NCBI GenBank assembly: GCA_035528275.1
Contig: DATKYV010000189.1
Coordinates: forward strand, 1-10,083
Length of the DNA: 10,083 nucleotides
Source: DATKYV01 sp035528275
GTDB taxonomy: Bacteria > Acidobacteriota > Terriglobia > UBA7540
Direction: 5' to 3'
The position numbers and the translations under genes are program-made. This document shows positions 1 to 6,116 of the stretch, one piece after another (position 1 is the stretch's first letter; the number at the start of each line of letters is the position of its first letter). The notes under the pieces are model-generated. The model saw only the letters and a program-made list of their open reading frames with translations, had not been told where the DNA came from and searched no databases.

Positions 1-290
1 ACACGAGCGAGACACTGATTAGGGTGTATTTGACAATCAGCTTCCGCCGCCGCGAGGCAAGGAACGGCAGTGTCCGTCCATTAGTTCCCACAGTCCCCCA
101 TCACTCTCATCTGAATTCGGCGTTCTCGATTGTGGCCCGGAAAAATTCGGAGTAACGCTGGGTCCCGAACCACCGCCCGGCGGCCCCCTCCGAAGCTATG
201 GTGTAGCCGCCAAGCGCGCGACGTCTGAACCTTCGCCTCGAACGAAGGGAATTATCGTCCCCAACCGGAAACGGACGCCCTCCCGCCGCG
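1..290. other. Left-edge non-coding region downstream of the cytochrome gene
   Basis: I see no convincing gene here. Stops are frequent in the frames I checked near the left edge, and the one short minus-strand reading frame (107-328) overlaps the end of the cytochrome gene, is arginine-rich and resembles no family. A TTGACA hexamer at 30-35 has no partner -10 box or downstream gene. The only structured element is the small inverted repeat at 230-248. Confidence 0.5.
230..248 (-). terminator. Weak hairpin downstream of the cytochrome gene
   Basis: CCTTCG (230-235) and CGAAGG (243-248) form a perfect 6-bp stem around a 7-nt loop. It lies 43-61 bases past the TAA stop of the cytochrome gene in the direction of transcription. 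Only two T residues follow the stem on that strand, so it is not a canonical intrinsic terminator. It could stabilise the 3' end or be chance. Confidence 0.25.
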
Positions 291-2444
291 TTACCCGCCG
301 AACTTGCGCTCCGGTGCGCCAACCTCAATCACCCGGCTCTCGGTCGCCATATCGGTAATTGGCGACGTCAAGCCCTTGTCCTCGCCGAACATGAAGTTGA
401 GCAGGTACTGGTCAACCTTGCGGTAGCGAAGGCGAGCCTGAACGTGCAACCTCCGCGCTCCTTTCGGCGCCCCAACCTGATACGCAATCTCCTGAGGAAA
501 GACTTTGGTGCGTACCGGGGCAATCTGCGGGCAGAAGAAGCTGAATTCCGTGGTGTCGGAAAAGCCCGGGAAGAGCGAGCGCCGATGGCGCACGCCGACC
601 ATCTCCCAGAGATTGTGCCGGTCAATGAGGTTCCCGTTCTGATCCACCGGCTCGGCCTTGAACATGAACGTTCCCAGCTCGATGAAACCTTTCTCGTCCA
701 CTTTGCCGGTGGAATAGATAACCTTGCCCGAATCGTCCTTGACGATCAATTCCACCCAGGACTGGATGATGTCCAGCGGCCCGGTGGGGAAGTCGTGGCC
801 CACTTTGTTCGAGGTCAGAACCAATTTCACACTCACCTTCTCGCCGGGCGAGACCCTTTCGGGCACGATCATTTCCATGCCCACGGCCGGTCCGGCGGTC
901 CACTTCTGAGCGATCTCGGGAATTTCGTATTTGCCCTGCAGCCACTTCTCGGTAAGTTCGAGCTGCTTCTCCCAGCCGGGAGGCTTGAGCAGCGCGGGCA
1001 TCAGTGGGTTGGCGGCGATGAAGCGGTGGCTGCGATGTTTGCCGTCGTCGGGAGTGCGGTTGTAATCCGAAGCGTCTCCCGAAGCGGGATCGCCGGAATC
1101 CATGAGCGGCATGTGGCACTCGCGGCACTCGATGGTCTTCTTCGGATCACCAGGATGATTCCAGCGGCTTTGGCGCCAGTTGTCGTATTGGTTCTGCAAC
1201 TGCACCCAGCCCACGTTGTTGATCTCCTGATCGATGAACTGCTTGTGGCAGGCGGCGCAGTATTCTGGCGTTTTAAAGAGTCGCTTGCTGAGGTCTGCCA
1301 CATGCTGGCGCGGATAAGAGCGAATCAGGAAGTCGCGCAGGAAGCGCAAAGTCGGGGCCGGCTTCTGGTCGTATTCAAGCTCGAACATGTATCGCGTCGG
1401 CTCGGCAACGAGGTAATTTGCGTTGCCCTTCACGTCCACCTTGCGCACCGAGTGGCAAGCCAGGCACGAGACCTCCTCCTGATACCCGTGCAGCGACGTG
1501 AGCTCCTTGACGTCCGTGAAAATGTTCTTGGTTCCGGAGAAGAGCGAGATGGGATCGTGACATCCGCCGCAGTAGCGCGTGGACTCGGGACCGTTCTGCT
1601 TCGCCATGTTCAACTGAATCGCTTGAAAGCCCAGGTCCATCGCCGACCAGCGGTGGGCGCTCGCCTCCCATTCCTTCACGATCTCCTCATGACAACCCGA
1701 CGTGCCGCAGGACCGCGACCCCGAGAGTAAGCGAGCGTCTATCGCCTCACCGCTGACCGTCTTCGCCAGGCTGGGGGCGAAGGGGCGACCCTTTCCGTAC
1801 TTGTAGCTGTAGTCGGCGGGGAACTCGTTGCGGATCTTCACCGGTTGATAGGCGAAGGAGGCAATCGCCACCACAGCCAGACACGCCAGGGTGAAGATGA
1901 GCGCAGCCTTCCCGTAATGGCCCGCAGTCTCCGGCACCTGGACGGTTACGCTTGTCTCGCGGGCCTTGCGGTCGCGGAAGACAATCAGCAGCAAATGTGG
2001 TAGCCCAAACGCCAGCGTCGCCAACGTAGTGATGATATGCACCGTATCCCAAGCGTAGCTGATGCGCGTGCCCAAGACCGACTGGTAAGTGAGAATGAGA
2101 CCCGAAACCAGACAGAGAACGAGCGCCACGGCCGCGAAGTATCCCAGCAGCTGGATGTGGCTCATCCGGTCGCGCCAGTACCGGCGCCAGTGGCGAACCA
2201 GGTACCAAATGCACGGAACCAGGAACACAAGCCCCGCGAGCGTGTGAATGAGCACCATCACTTGGTTGGGCACGTTGAAGGGAAGAAGCCAGATAGAGAG
2301 TCCACTGAGGGTGGAAAACAACAGAAACCCTGCCGCGATGATGGCCAGCGGCGCACGCCATTCCTTGGCGCGTTCCGCCCAGCGATTCTCGGCAGTTCTG
2401 GGGAATGGATTCGCGCCTGGTGATTGAGAGTTGGGTTCGTCCAT
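291..2444 (-). CDS. Membrane cytochrome b-like / pentaheme cytochrome c fusion protein
   Basis: Probably moves electrons between the quinone pool and periplasmic carriers. The 717-residue protein has five predicted membrane helices (about 32-55, 62-83, 98-120, 133-156, 180-199). Arginine-rich loops after helices 2 and 4 place the C-terminus in the periplasm. H67, H85, H136 and H150 lie in or at the ends of helices 2 and 4 and could bind b hemes, as in cytochrome b561-type proteins. Five c-heme motifs follow: CX4CH at 246-252 and CXXCH at 292, 327, 396 and 440. The W-x3-S-x-H stretch near 259-264 and the CRECHMP motif fit the cytochrome c554-like multiheme family. A beta-rich C-terminal domain (about 530-700) carries GHDFPTG near 549-555, a recurrent motif in such proteins. 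I chose ATG 2444 because AAGGAGG (2456-2450) sits 5 bases upstream; the TTG five codons earlier would bury that site. The electron donor and acceptor are unknown. Confidence 0.88.
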   Translation of the reverse strand: MDEPNSQSPGANPFPRTAENRWAERAKEWRAPLAIIAAGFLLFSTLSGLSIWLLPFNVPNQVMVLIHTLAGLVFLVPCIWYLVRHWRRYWRDRMSHIQLLGYFAAVALVLCLVSGLILTYQSVLGTRISYAWDTVHIITTLATLAFGLPHLLLIVFRDRKARETSVTVQVPETAGHYGKAALIFTLACLAVVAIASFAYQPVKIRNEFPADYSYKYGKGRPFAPSLAKTVSGEAIDARLLSGSRSCGTSGCHEEIVKEWEASAHRWSAMDLGFQAIQLNMAKQNGPESTRYCGGCHDPISLFSGTKNIFTDVKELTSLHGYQEEVSCLACHSVRKVDVKGNANYLVAEPTRYMFELEYDQKPAPTLRFLRDFLIRSYPRQHVADLSKRLFKTPEYCAACHKQFIDQEINNVGWVQLQNQYDNWRQSRWNHPGDPKKTIECRECHMPLMDSGDPASGDASDYNRTPDDGKHRSHRFIAANPLMPALLKPPGWEKQLELTEKWLQGKYEIPEIAQKWTAGPAVGMEMIVPERVSPGEKVSVKLVLTSNKVGHDFPTGPLDIIQSWVELIVKDDSGKVIYSTGKVDEKGFIELGTFMFKAEPVDQNGNLIDRHNLWEMVGVRHRRSLFPGFSDTTEFSFFCPQIAPVRTKVFPQEIAYQVGAPKGARRLHVQARLRYRKVDQYLLNFMFGEDKGLTSPITDMATESRVIEVGAPERKFGG

Positions 2445-2449
2445 GCGCC

Positions 2450-2456
2450 CCTCCTT
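2450..2456 (-). promoter_or_regulatory. Strong Shine-Dalgarno of the cytochrome gene
   Basis: AAGGAGG on the minus strand, 5 bases before ATG 2444. It fixes that ATG as the start rather than the in-frame TTG at 2459. Its AAGGA core is complementary to the UCCUU segment in the upstream leader hairpin. Confidence 0.75.
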
Positions 2457-2476
2457 CAACTAGAGTCCTTGGATAC

Positions 2477-2502
2477 GGACAGCAAGGAATTCTTGTCTGT
2501 CC
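2477..2502 (-). promoter_or_regulatory. Leader hairpin upstream of the cytochrome gene
   Basis: GGACAG-CAAG (2477-2486) and CTTG-CTGTCC (2492-2502) pair as a 6+4 bp stem with one bulged base and a 5-nt loop. It lies 33-58 bases before ATG 2444. The central CAAGGA/TCCTTG block (2483-2488) can instead pair with flanking copies at 2466-2471 or 2500-2505, so several mutually exclusive hairpins are possible. It could be an operator or an mRNA structure controlling access to the ribosome binding site; function is inferred only from symmetry. Confidence 0.4.
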
Positions 2503-2621
2503 TTGCCCAACACCCGACGGAGATTCAAAAGGAGTTCAGAGAACCAACGAGTCAGTGAGCGCGAATTCAATCAGGATTCAAACCACGCCATCCTGTCCCA
2601 TTCCTGCCCGCGCCATGGCCG

Positions 2622-2650
2622 ACACTAGTTCCTTAGCTGGCGTCGGTCAA
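2622..2650 (-). promoter_or_regulatory. Candidate sigma70-like promoter for the cytochrome gene
   Basis: On the minus strand TTGACC (2650-2645) and TAGTGT (2627-2622) are separated by 17 bases. The -35 matches 5 of 6 consensus bases; the -10 matches only 3. Transcription would start near 2615, giving a leader of about 170 bases that includes the hairpin at 2477-2502. An overlapping alternative uses TTGAAC just upstream. Weak support. Confidence 0.3.
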
Positions 2651-2702
2651 TTGTTCAAATGCACTAGCTCTTGGATTTTGTTGCAGGATGTTGCACTTTG
2701 AC

Positions 2703-2718
2703 TGTGACTTCCGTCACG
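2703..2718. promoter_or_regulatory. CRP/FNR-type palindromic operator candidate
   Basis: TGTGA-N6-TCACG matches the CRP half-site arrangement TGTGA-N6-TCACA at all but the last base; the core GTGAC/GTCAC is perfectly symmetric. Its centre is about 95 bases upstream of the inferred cytochrome transcription start, near positions used by class I CRP-family activators. As RNA it could instead fold as a 5-bp stem with a GGAA tetraloop on the minus strand. No CRP-family gene is present in the window. Confidence 0.35.
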
Positions 2719-2825
2719 CGATGATGGGACGAATTGTCCATGGCCGCACGACCGTTGGCGGGCCATCAACCCAGCAAGCCGATGCGTAACTCAGGCTGGT
2801 GTTCAGATCGGAGGCGGACGATTTC

Positions 2826-3479
2826 CTAAATCAGTCCCCGTCGGATGGCGTGCATAACGGCTTCGAGGCGGTTCTTGGTTCGCAGTTTCCGGTTGACGTG
2901 ATGGATGTGGTTGCGCAAGGTTCGCGCCGTTATCTCCAGTTGTCTGGCGACGTCTTTGGGACTCTTCCCTTCCGCGAGGAGGCCCAAAATTCTCCGCTCT
3001 TGCTCGGTAAGAGGCGTAGCCGGCGCGGCGCGCGCCGGATCCTCGGCGTGGGATGCGAGTTGTCTGGCGGCCAGCAGGAAGCTGTGAGTCAACTCCTCGC
3101 TCTTCTTTCGCCGGGCGATATCGCGGGCGAGATGAACGATCAAGCGGCGGCTGGTTCGATCGTCCTGAAAAACCAGGATCGACACATTCACCCAGACTCG
3201 ATTTCCGGAGCGAGCCTGGACTTCCATATCGTAGTTGGGGACCTCGCGGCGGGCGGCCACGCATTCCCGGACTTCGCACCCGTCGGAGCACACCATCGTG
3301 CCCAACGCGCCTCGGCCGCGGAAGAGATCTGCGCAGCGTTTTTCGAGGACTTCCGCGGAAGTATAGCCAAAGAGCTTTTCGGCAGCGCGGTTCCAGGAAC
3401 AGATCATGCCCTGCTGATCCACGGTAAACGCGGCGTCAGCCGTGCCTTCCAAGAGTGAGAAGAGTTCCTGTTCCAGCAC
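2826..3479 (-). CDS. PAS domain - LuxR-type HTH transcriptional regulator
   Basis: A 217-residue one-component sensor-regulator, likely cytoplasmic. A PAS domain spans roughly residues 5-118: the FTVDQQGMICSWN start, GYTSAEV and the DMEVQARSGNRVWVNVS strand pair are typical. A charged linker follows (about 119-150), then a LuxR/FixJ-type helix-turn-helix at 157-217, from LTEQERRIL to VMHAIRRGLI, that closely matches the family. There is no receiver domain, so control is not by ordinary response-regulator phosphorylation. The PAS domain holds C27, C49 and a C64-x3-C68-x4-C73 cluster that might bind metal, an iron-sulfur cluster or act as a redox switch; this is inference. The start is GTG, supported by GGAGAG (3490-3485) 5 bases upstream. 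A promoter lies in the short gap to SDR1. The cytochrome gene downstream is a plausible target, unproven. Confidence 0.88.
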   Translation of the reverse strand: MLEQELFSLLEGTADAAFTVDQQGMICSWNRAAEKLFGYTSAEVLEKRCADLFRGRGALGTMVCSDGCEVRECVAARREVPNYDMEVQARSGNRVWVNVSILVFQDDRTSRRLIVHLARDIARRKKSEELTHSFLLAARQLASHAEDPARAAPATPLTEQERRILGLLAEGKSPKDVARQLEITARTLRNHIHHVNRKLRTKNRLEAVMHAIRRGLI

Positions 3480-3558
3480 CGCAACTCTCCGTCAGAATTC
3501 TTCCGGGGCTACGAATAGGTTGTCAGAAAATTCGGACCGGCGAAGACCACAATCCCCA

Positions 3559-3592
3559 CCCCCAGGATAGGGGAAGCCGAAAGGTGTGTCAA
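3559..3592 (-). promoter_or_regulatory. Sigma70-like promoter of the PAS-LuxR gene, -10 framed by CCCC/GGGG
   Basis: On the minus strand a perfect TTGACA (3592-3587) is followed after exactly 17 bases by TATCCT (3569-3564), a 4 of 6 match to the -10 consensus. Transcription would begin near 3557, about 78 bases before the GTG start. The -10 box is bracketed by CCCC (3573-3570) and GGGG (3563-3560), a symmetric frame that might be an operator. The 135-base gap to the SDR1 stop holds no T-rich terminator, so some read-through from SDR1 is possible. Confidence 0.5.
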
Positions 3593-3614
3593 CGCCGAGA
3601 GCGAGCGGTCCGTG

Positions 3615-4376
3615 CTATTGCGCCGTGTAACCGCCATCGACCATCAGCGACGCACCCGTGATGTACGATGCCTCATCAGAGGCGAGAAAGAGAACGGCGT
3701 GGGCAACTTCGCGGACGTTTCCGATTCTTCCCAAGAGAGTCTTCGCTCCTTCCTCGGCATTGAACTGCTCGAAGGTGGTTCCTATACTGTCGATGTGCCG
3801 TTGGCTCGCCGCGGTCAGGATGGTTCCCGGGCAAACACAATTGACCCGAATCTTGTGGGGTCCCAGGTCCATCGCCATGTTGCGAGTCATCTGCAGGATG
3901 GCGGCTTTCGTGGCGCTGTAGGCGAAGAAATTCGGCTGGGCGACAAAACCGGAGATCGAGGCTAGGTTGACGATCGCCCCTCCTCCGGTCTTCTTCATCT
4001 GCTCAACCGCGTACTTGGTCACCATCGCCGTCCCTACAACGTTCACCCCCAGCGAGCGGCGCCAGTCCTCAACGGTGGCCTCGAATCCCTTGAGAACAAA
4101 CGTCGCTGCGTTGTTCACCAGAACGTCGATGCGGCCGAAAGTTTCGACCGCTTCGTCGGCGATCTTTCTGGCGTCCGCCTCGCTCGAAATATCGGCGTGG
4201 ATGAAGTGGCTCGAACCGCCCTTCTCCCGGATCTTGGCAGCGGTCCTGGCGCTCGACGCGGCATCGACATCGACGACAACAACCTTCGCGCCTTCCTCTC
4301 CAAAAAGCTCCGCTGTCCCCTGTCCTATCCCCGCACCCGAGCCCGTGACCACAGCCACTTTGCCCTTCAACCGCAT
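3615..4376 (-). CDS. SDR-family NAD(P)-dependent oxidoreductase (SDR1)
   Basis: A classical short-chain dehydrogenase of 253 residues, usual length for the family, presumably a soluble cytoplasmic enzyme interconverting an alcohol and a ketone. It has the cofactor-binding TGSGAGIG at 11-18, D36 after the second strand (favouring NAD(H)), D62, NNAA at 88-91, N112, and the catalytic S140 and YSATK (Y153, K157). The DEASYITGASLMVDGG end is standard. NNAA replaces the commoner NNAG, a tolerated variant. I prefer ATG 4376 to the ATG at 4388 because GGAGG (4386-4382) lies 5 bases before it; the earlier ATG has no such site. The substrate cannot be read from the sequence; general similarity is to glucose- or cyclic-alcohol-type dehydrogenases. 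It is divergent from a second SDR gene. Confidence 0.88.
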   Translation of the reverse strand: MRLKGKVAVVTGSGAGIGQGTAELFGEEGAKVVVVDVDAASSARTAAKIREKGGSSHFIHADISSEADARKIADEAVETFGRIDVLVNNAATFVLKGFEATVEDWRRSLGVNVVGTAMVTKYAVEQMKKTGGGAIVNLASISGFVAQPNFFAYSATKAAILQMTRNMAMDLGPHKIRVNCVCPGTILTAASQRHIDSIGTTFEQFNAEEGAKTLLGRIGNVREVAHAVLFLASDEASYITGASLMVDGGYTAQ

Positions 4377-4515
4377 GTGCCCCTCCATTGCGGCAAAACC
4401 CCGGCATCACGGTTGTGCCGCCACCAGCCCAAAATAGTCTACCCTCAACCAGCCCGCCCCCCAGCGGCTCTCAATCATGGAGCCAGGTGCTTGAACGGGA
4501 TGGCAAAAAGCCGCA

Positions 4516-4530
4516 AGAGGCCTCGCCTCT
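4516..4530. repeat. Short inverted repeat AGAGGC-CTC-GCCTCT
   Basis: Perfect 6-bp arms around 3 bases, in the divergent region between the two SDR genes, about 140 bases upstream of SDR1 and 320 upstream of SDR2. Its symmetry would suit a dimeric regulator such as TetR or GntR types, but no such gene is nearby and it may be chance. Confidence 0.3.
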
Positions 4531-4702
4531 CCCTTCGTTTCTGCCCGCAGATGCTACTCCATGGAGACCCACGCACGCCAGTGCCGTTTTGTTCGCGGTT
4601 TCTCATGAGCGCCGGGCTTCTTTCTCCAACCGTGAGGACCCGGGCTTTTCCCACGATGCGCAGCCTTATTCGGGATATCCACTCGACTTGGTTGGTCCTA
4701 GG

Positions 4703-4731
4703 TTGAAATTGGGAGAGCGACGGGTTAGGCT
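4703..4731 (+). promoter_or_regulatory. Candidate sigma70-like promoter for SDR2
   Basis: TTGAAA (4703-4708, 5 of 6) and TAGGCT (4726-4731, 3 of 6) are 17 bases apart. Transcription would start near 4738 and give a leader of about 110 bases. The -10 match is weak. Confidence 0.3.
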
Positions 4732-4850
4732 TTGGGTCGAGTTCGAAGCGTTATGTTGTTCGGAGTTCCCCGGCCTTGTCGACGGCGGGCGCGCAAGGAG
4801 GCTTCCACTTCAGCAGCTCAAACACCATCATCACGAAAGGTCTTTTCCAC

Positions 4851-5597
4851 ATGAATCTCAAAGATCGAGTTGCGATTGTCACGGGCGCGGGCCAAGGCAT
4901 TGGAGAAGCCATCGCCCTGCGCCTGGCCGGAGCGGGCGCCGATGTGGCTGTGGTGGATTTGAATCTCCCTCTGGCCGAAGCGGTCGCACAGAAGATCCGC
5001 GACCTCGGCCGGAAGTCCATTTCTGTTCGATGCGACGTGTCCCGCGCCGCCGAGGTCAACGCCATGCGCGACCGCGTGCTGACCGAGCTGGGCCGCATCG
5101 ATATCCTCGTCAACAACGCGGGCATCGCGGGCAAGAACGCGCCGCTGCTCGAAGTCAGCGAGGAGGAATGGGACCAAGTCATGTCGGTCGACGTGAAGAG
5201 CGTCTTTCTCTGCTCGAAGGCCGTCCTGCCGCACATGATCGAGCGGCGATACGGGAGGATTGTGAATGTCGCCTCCATCGCCGGGAAGGAAGGAAATCCT
5301 AATCTGGCGCCTTATTCGGCCGCCAAGGCCGCGGTCATCGGCCTTACCAAAGCTCTAGCCAAGGAAGTGGTCCTCAATGGAGTTCTGGTGAACTGCGTCA
5401 CGCCGGCGGTTATTGAAACTCCGATCCTGAAGCAGCTCACCGCCCAGCAGATCGAGTATATGACCAGCCGCATCCCTATGGGGCGCGTGGGACGGCCTGA
5501 TGAGGTGGCGGCGGTGGTCCATTTCCTTGCCTCGGACGACGCGAGTTTTGTTACCGGCCAGTGCTACGACGTGAGCGGCGGGCGGGCGACCTACTAA
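4851..5597 (+). CDS. SDR-family NAD(P)-dependent oxidoreductase (SDR2), FabG-like
   Basis: A second classical SDR, 248 residues. It shows TGAGQGIG at 11-18, D36 (NAD(H)-type), D62, NNAG at 88-91, catalytic S142 and YSAAK (Y155, K159). The usual active-site Asn of the VNVxG motif is Asp here (D114 in SVDVKS). The C-terminus ends in SGGRATY; from memory this ending occurs in SDRs annotated as sugar-acid dehydrogenases such as 2-keto-3-deoxy-L-rhamnonate or -fuconate dehydrogenase, so a sugar-acid substrate is possible but unproven. FabG-like 3-oxoacyl reductase activity is the generic alternative. The start is ATG 4851, where the family N-terminus MNLKDRVAIVTG begins, with a modest AAAGG (4836-4840) 10 bases upstream. 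It is divergent from SDR1 with only moderate similarity, so not a recent duplicate. A terminator-like repeat follows. Confidence 0.88.
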   Translation: MNLKDRVAIVTGAGQGIGEAIALRLAGAGADVAVVDLNLPLAEAVAQKIRDLGRKSISVRCDVSRAAEVNAMRDRVLTELGRIDILVNNAGIAGKNAPLLEVSEEEWDQVMSVDVKSVFLCSKAVLPHMIERRYGRIVNVASIAGKEGNPNLAPYSAAKAAVIGLTKALAKEVVLNGVLVNCVTPAVIETPILKQLTAQQIEYMTSRIPMGRVGRPDEVAAVVHFLASDDASFVTGQCYDVSGGRATY

Positions 5598-5656
5598 CCC
5601 CCGCCCCTGGCTCTCCTCCGGGCTTGGCTGCGCTTTGGGTTCGTCGGTGTCCCTCG

Positions 5657-5700
5657 TGGGTTCGTATTCGGGGGGCGAACCCAAGACCGATCGTTTTTTT
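5657..5700 (+). terminator. Terminator-like inverted repeat after SDR2
   Basis: TGGGTTCG (5657-5664) and CGAACCCA (5676-5683) form a perfect 8-bp stem around an 11-nt loop, 60 bases after the SDR2 stop. A run of seven T follows at 5694-5700, but 10 bases past the stem rather than directly, so termination may be weak. A third TGGGTTCG at 5636-5643 could compete for the same right arm. Confidence 0.45.
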
Positions 5701-5860
5701 CAACAACCTGCTAGCTTCGTTCCGTCAAAAAACTATCCTTTTTCGCCCCACTCTCGCCCTTTGGTCGCCTCGGGGGCATTTTTCTCTCCGCTGCCGCGGC
5801 ATGGAGCGCCGCGATTTACGTCCCAACTGCCGATCGGGTGCCAACGTACTGCTCCGCAAT

Positions 5861-5881
5861 ATAGGCTACAACGTAGCCTAT
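5861..5881. repeat. Perfect 9-bp hairpin
   Basis: ATAGGCTAC and GTAGCCTAT flank a 3-nt loop (AAC) with no mismatch. There is no T-run, so this is not a standard terminator. It lies in the repeat island and could be a REP-like element or a recognition site; function unknown. Confidence 0.6.
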
Positions 5882-5911
5882 CACCGAAGAGGGCTCGTGT
5901 CAAGGCGCCGC

Positions 5912-5928
5912 GTCGCCGTCGCGGCGAC
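5912..5928. repeat. Perfect 7-bp GC-rich hairpin
   Basis: GTCGCCG and CGGCGAC flank TCG. It starts 30 bases after the previous hairpin, giving two stem-loops in tandem. The high G+C makes a chance stem more likely here than at 5861-5881. Confidence 0.45.
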
Positions 5929-5946
5929 CGTGGCCGTGCGCGCGCT

Positions 5947-5974
5947 TGTCATTCTAAGCGATAGCGAAGAATCT
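5947..5974. repeat. Dispersed-repeat-like segment (CATTCTAAGCGATAGCGAAG type)
   Basis: The segment resembles a short repeat (CATTCTGAGCG-nAGCGAAGAATCT type) that I recall scattered between genes in many Acidobacteria and other soil bacteria, whose spurious translations often read ILSDSEES or similar. Here two positions differ. Recognition is from memory, not from comparison. Confidence 0.45.
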
Positions 5975-6005
5975 GCATCTCGTTCCTCCGCTACCCGCCG
6001 ACGTA

Positions 6006-6053
6006 GGGGCACAGCAGCCTGGACCCCAGAGGCTGCGTCTACCAGGGTGCCCC
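6006..6053. repeat. Nested inverted repeat
   Basis: GGGGCAC (6006-6012) and GTGCCCC (6047-6053) enclose GCAGCC (6014-6019) and GGCTGC (6031-6036); an inner TGG/CCA extends the central stem past a two-base bulge. The arrangement suggests a folded repeat unit rather than coding sequence. Confidence 0.45.
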
Positions 6054-6116
6054 GTGCCCTCCCGGCATTTAGATACGCCACGGTGGGGCGTCTCCCATGC
6101 GTGAATGAGACTGCCA

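Larger units (their letters stand above)
2445..2825. other. Non-coding region between the PAS-LuxR gene and the cytochrome gene
   Basis: This 381-base stretch contains no supportable gene. It lies downstream of the PAS-LuxR stop and upstream of the cytochrome start, so its regulatory content should serve the cytochrome gene. It holds a CRP/FNR-like palindrome (2703-2718), a weak sigma70-like promoter candidate (2622-2650), a leader hairpin (2477-2502) and the Shine-Dalgarno. A further short inverted repeat, TGGCC/GGCCA (2741-2745 and 2761-2765), lies near the PAS-LuxR end and has no T-run. Confidence 0.6.
4377..4850. other. Divergent intergenic region between SDR1 and SDR2
   Basis: About 470 bases with no supportable gene; long reading frames crossing it are extensions of shadows of the two SDR genes. 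It contains an inverted repeat (4516-4530), a promoter candidate for SDR2 (4703-4731) and an AAGGAGG at 4795-4801 with no start codon at usable distance. I found no convincing -35/-10 pair for SDR1. Confidence 0.5.

Noticed and set aside
107..328. Small minus-strand reading frame at the left edge
   Set aside because: It overlaps the end of the cytochrome gene in another frame, is arginine-rich and has no visible ribosome binding site or family resemblance.
444..1730. Long plus-strand reading frame (428 codons) opposite the cytochrome gene
   Set aside because: It lies wholly antisense to a gene with clear heme motifs. Its translation is Val/Leu/His/Arg-rich with no domain, as expected of a shadow frame in GC-rich coding DNA.
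2799..3458. Plus-strand reading frame opposite the PAS-LuxR gene
   Set aside because: Antisense to a gene with full PAS and LuxR domains; no family marks.
3553..3574. Intrinsic terminator for SDR1 from the TCCCC/GGGGA pairing
   Set aside because: The stem is 4-5 bp with no T-run on the minus strand, and the same bases are better explained as the flanks of the -10 box of the PAS-LuxR promoter.
4388..5302. Plus-strand reading frame overlapping SDR2 in another frame
   Set aside because: The part inside SDR2 is Arg/His-rich and out of frame with an intact SDR; the upstream part has no recognisable domain.
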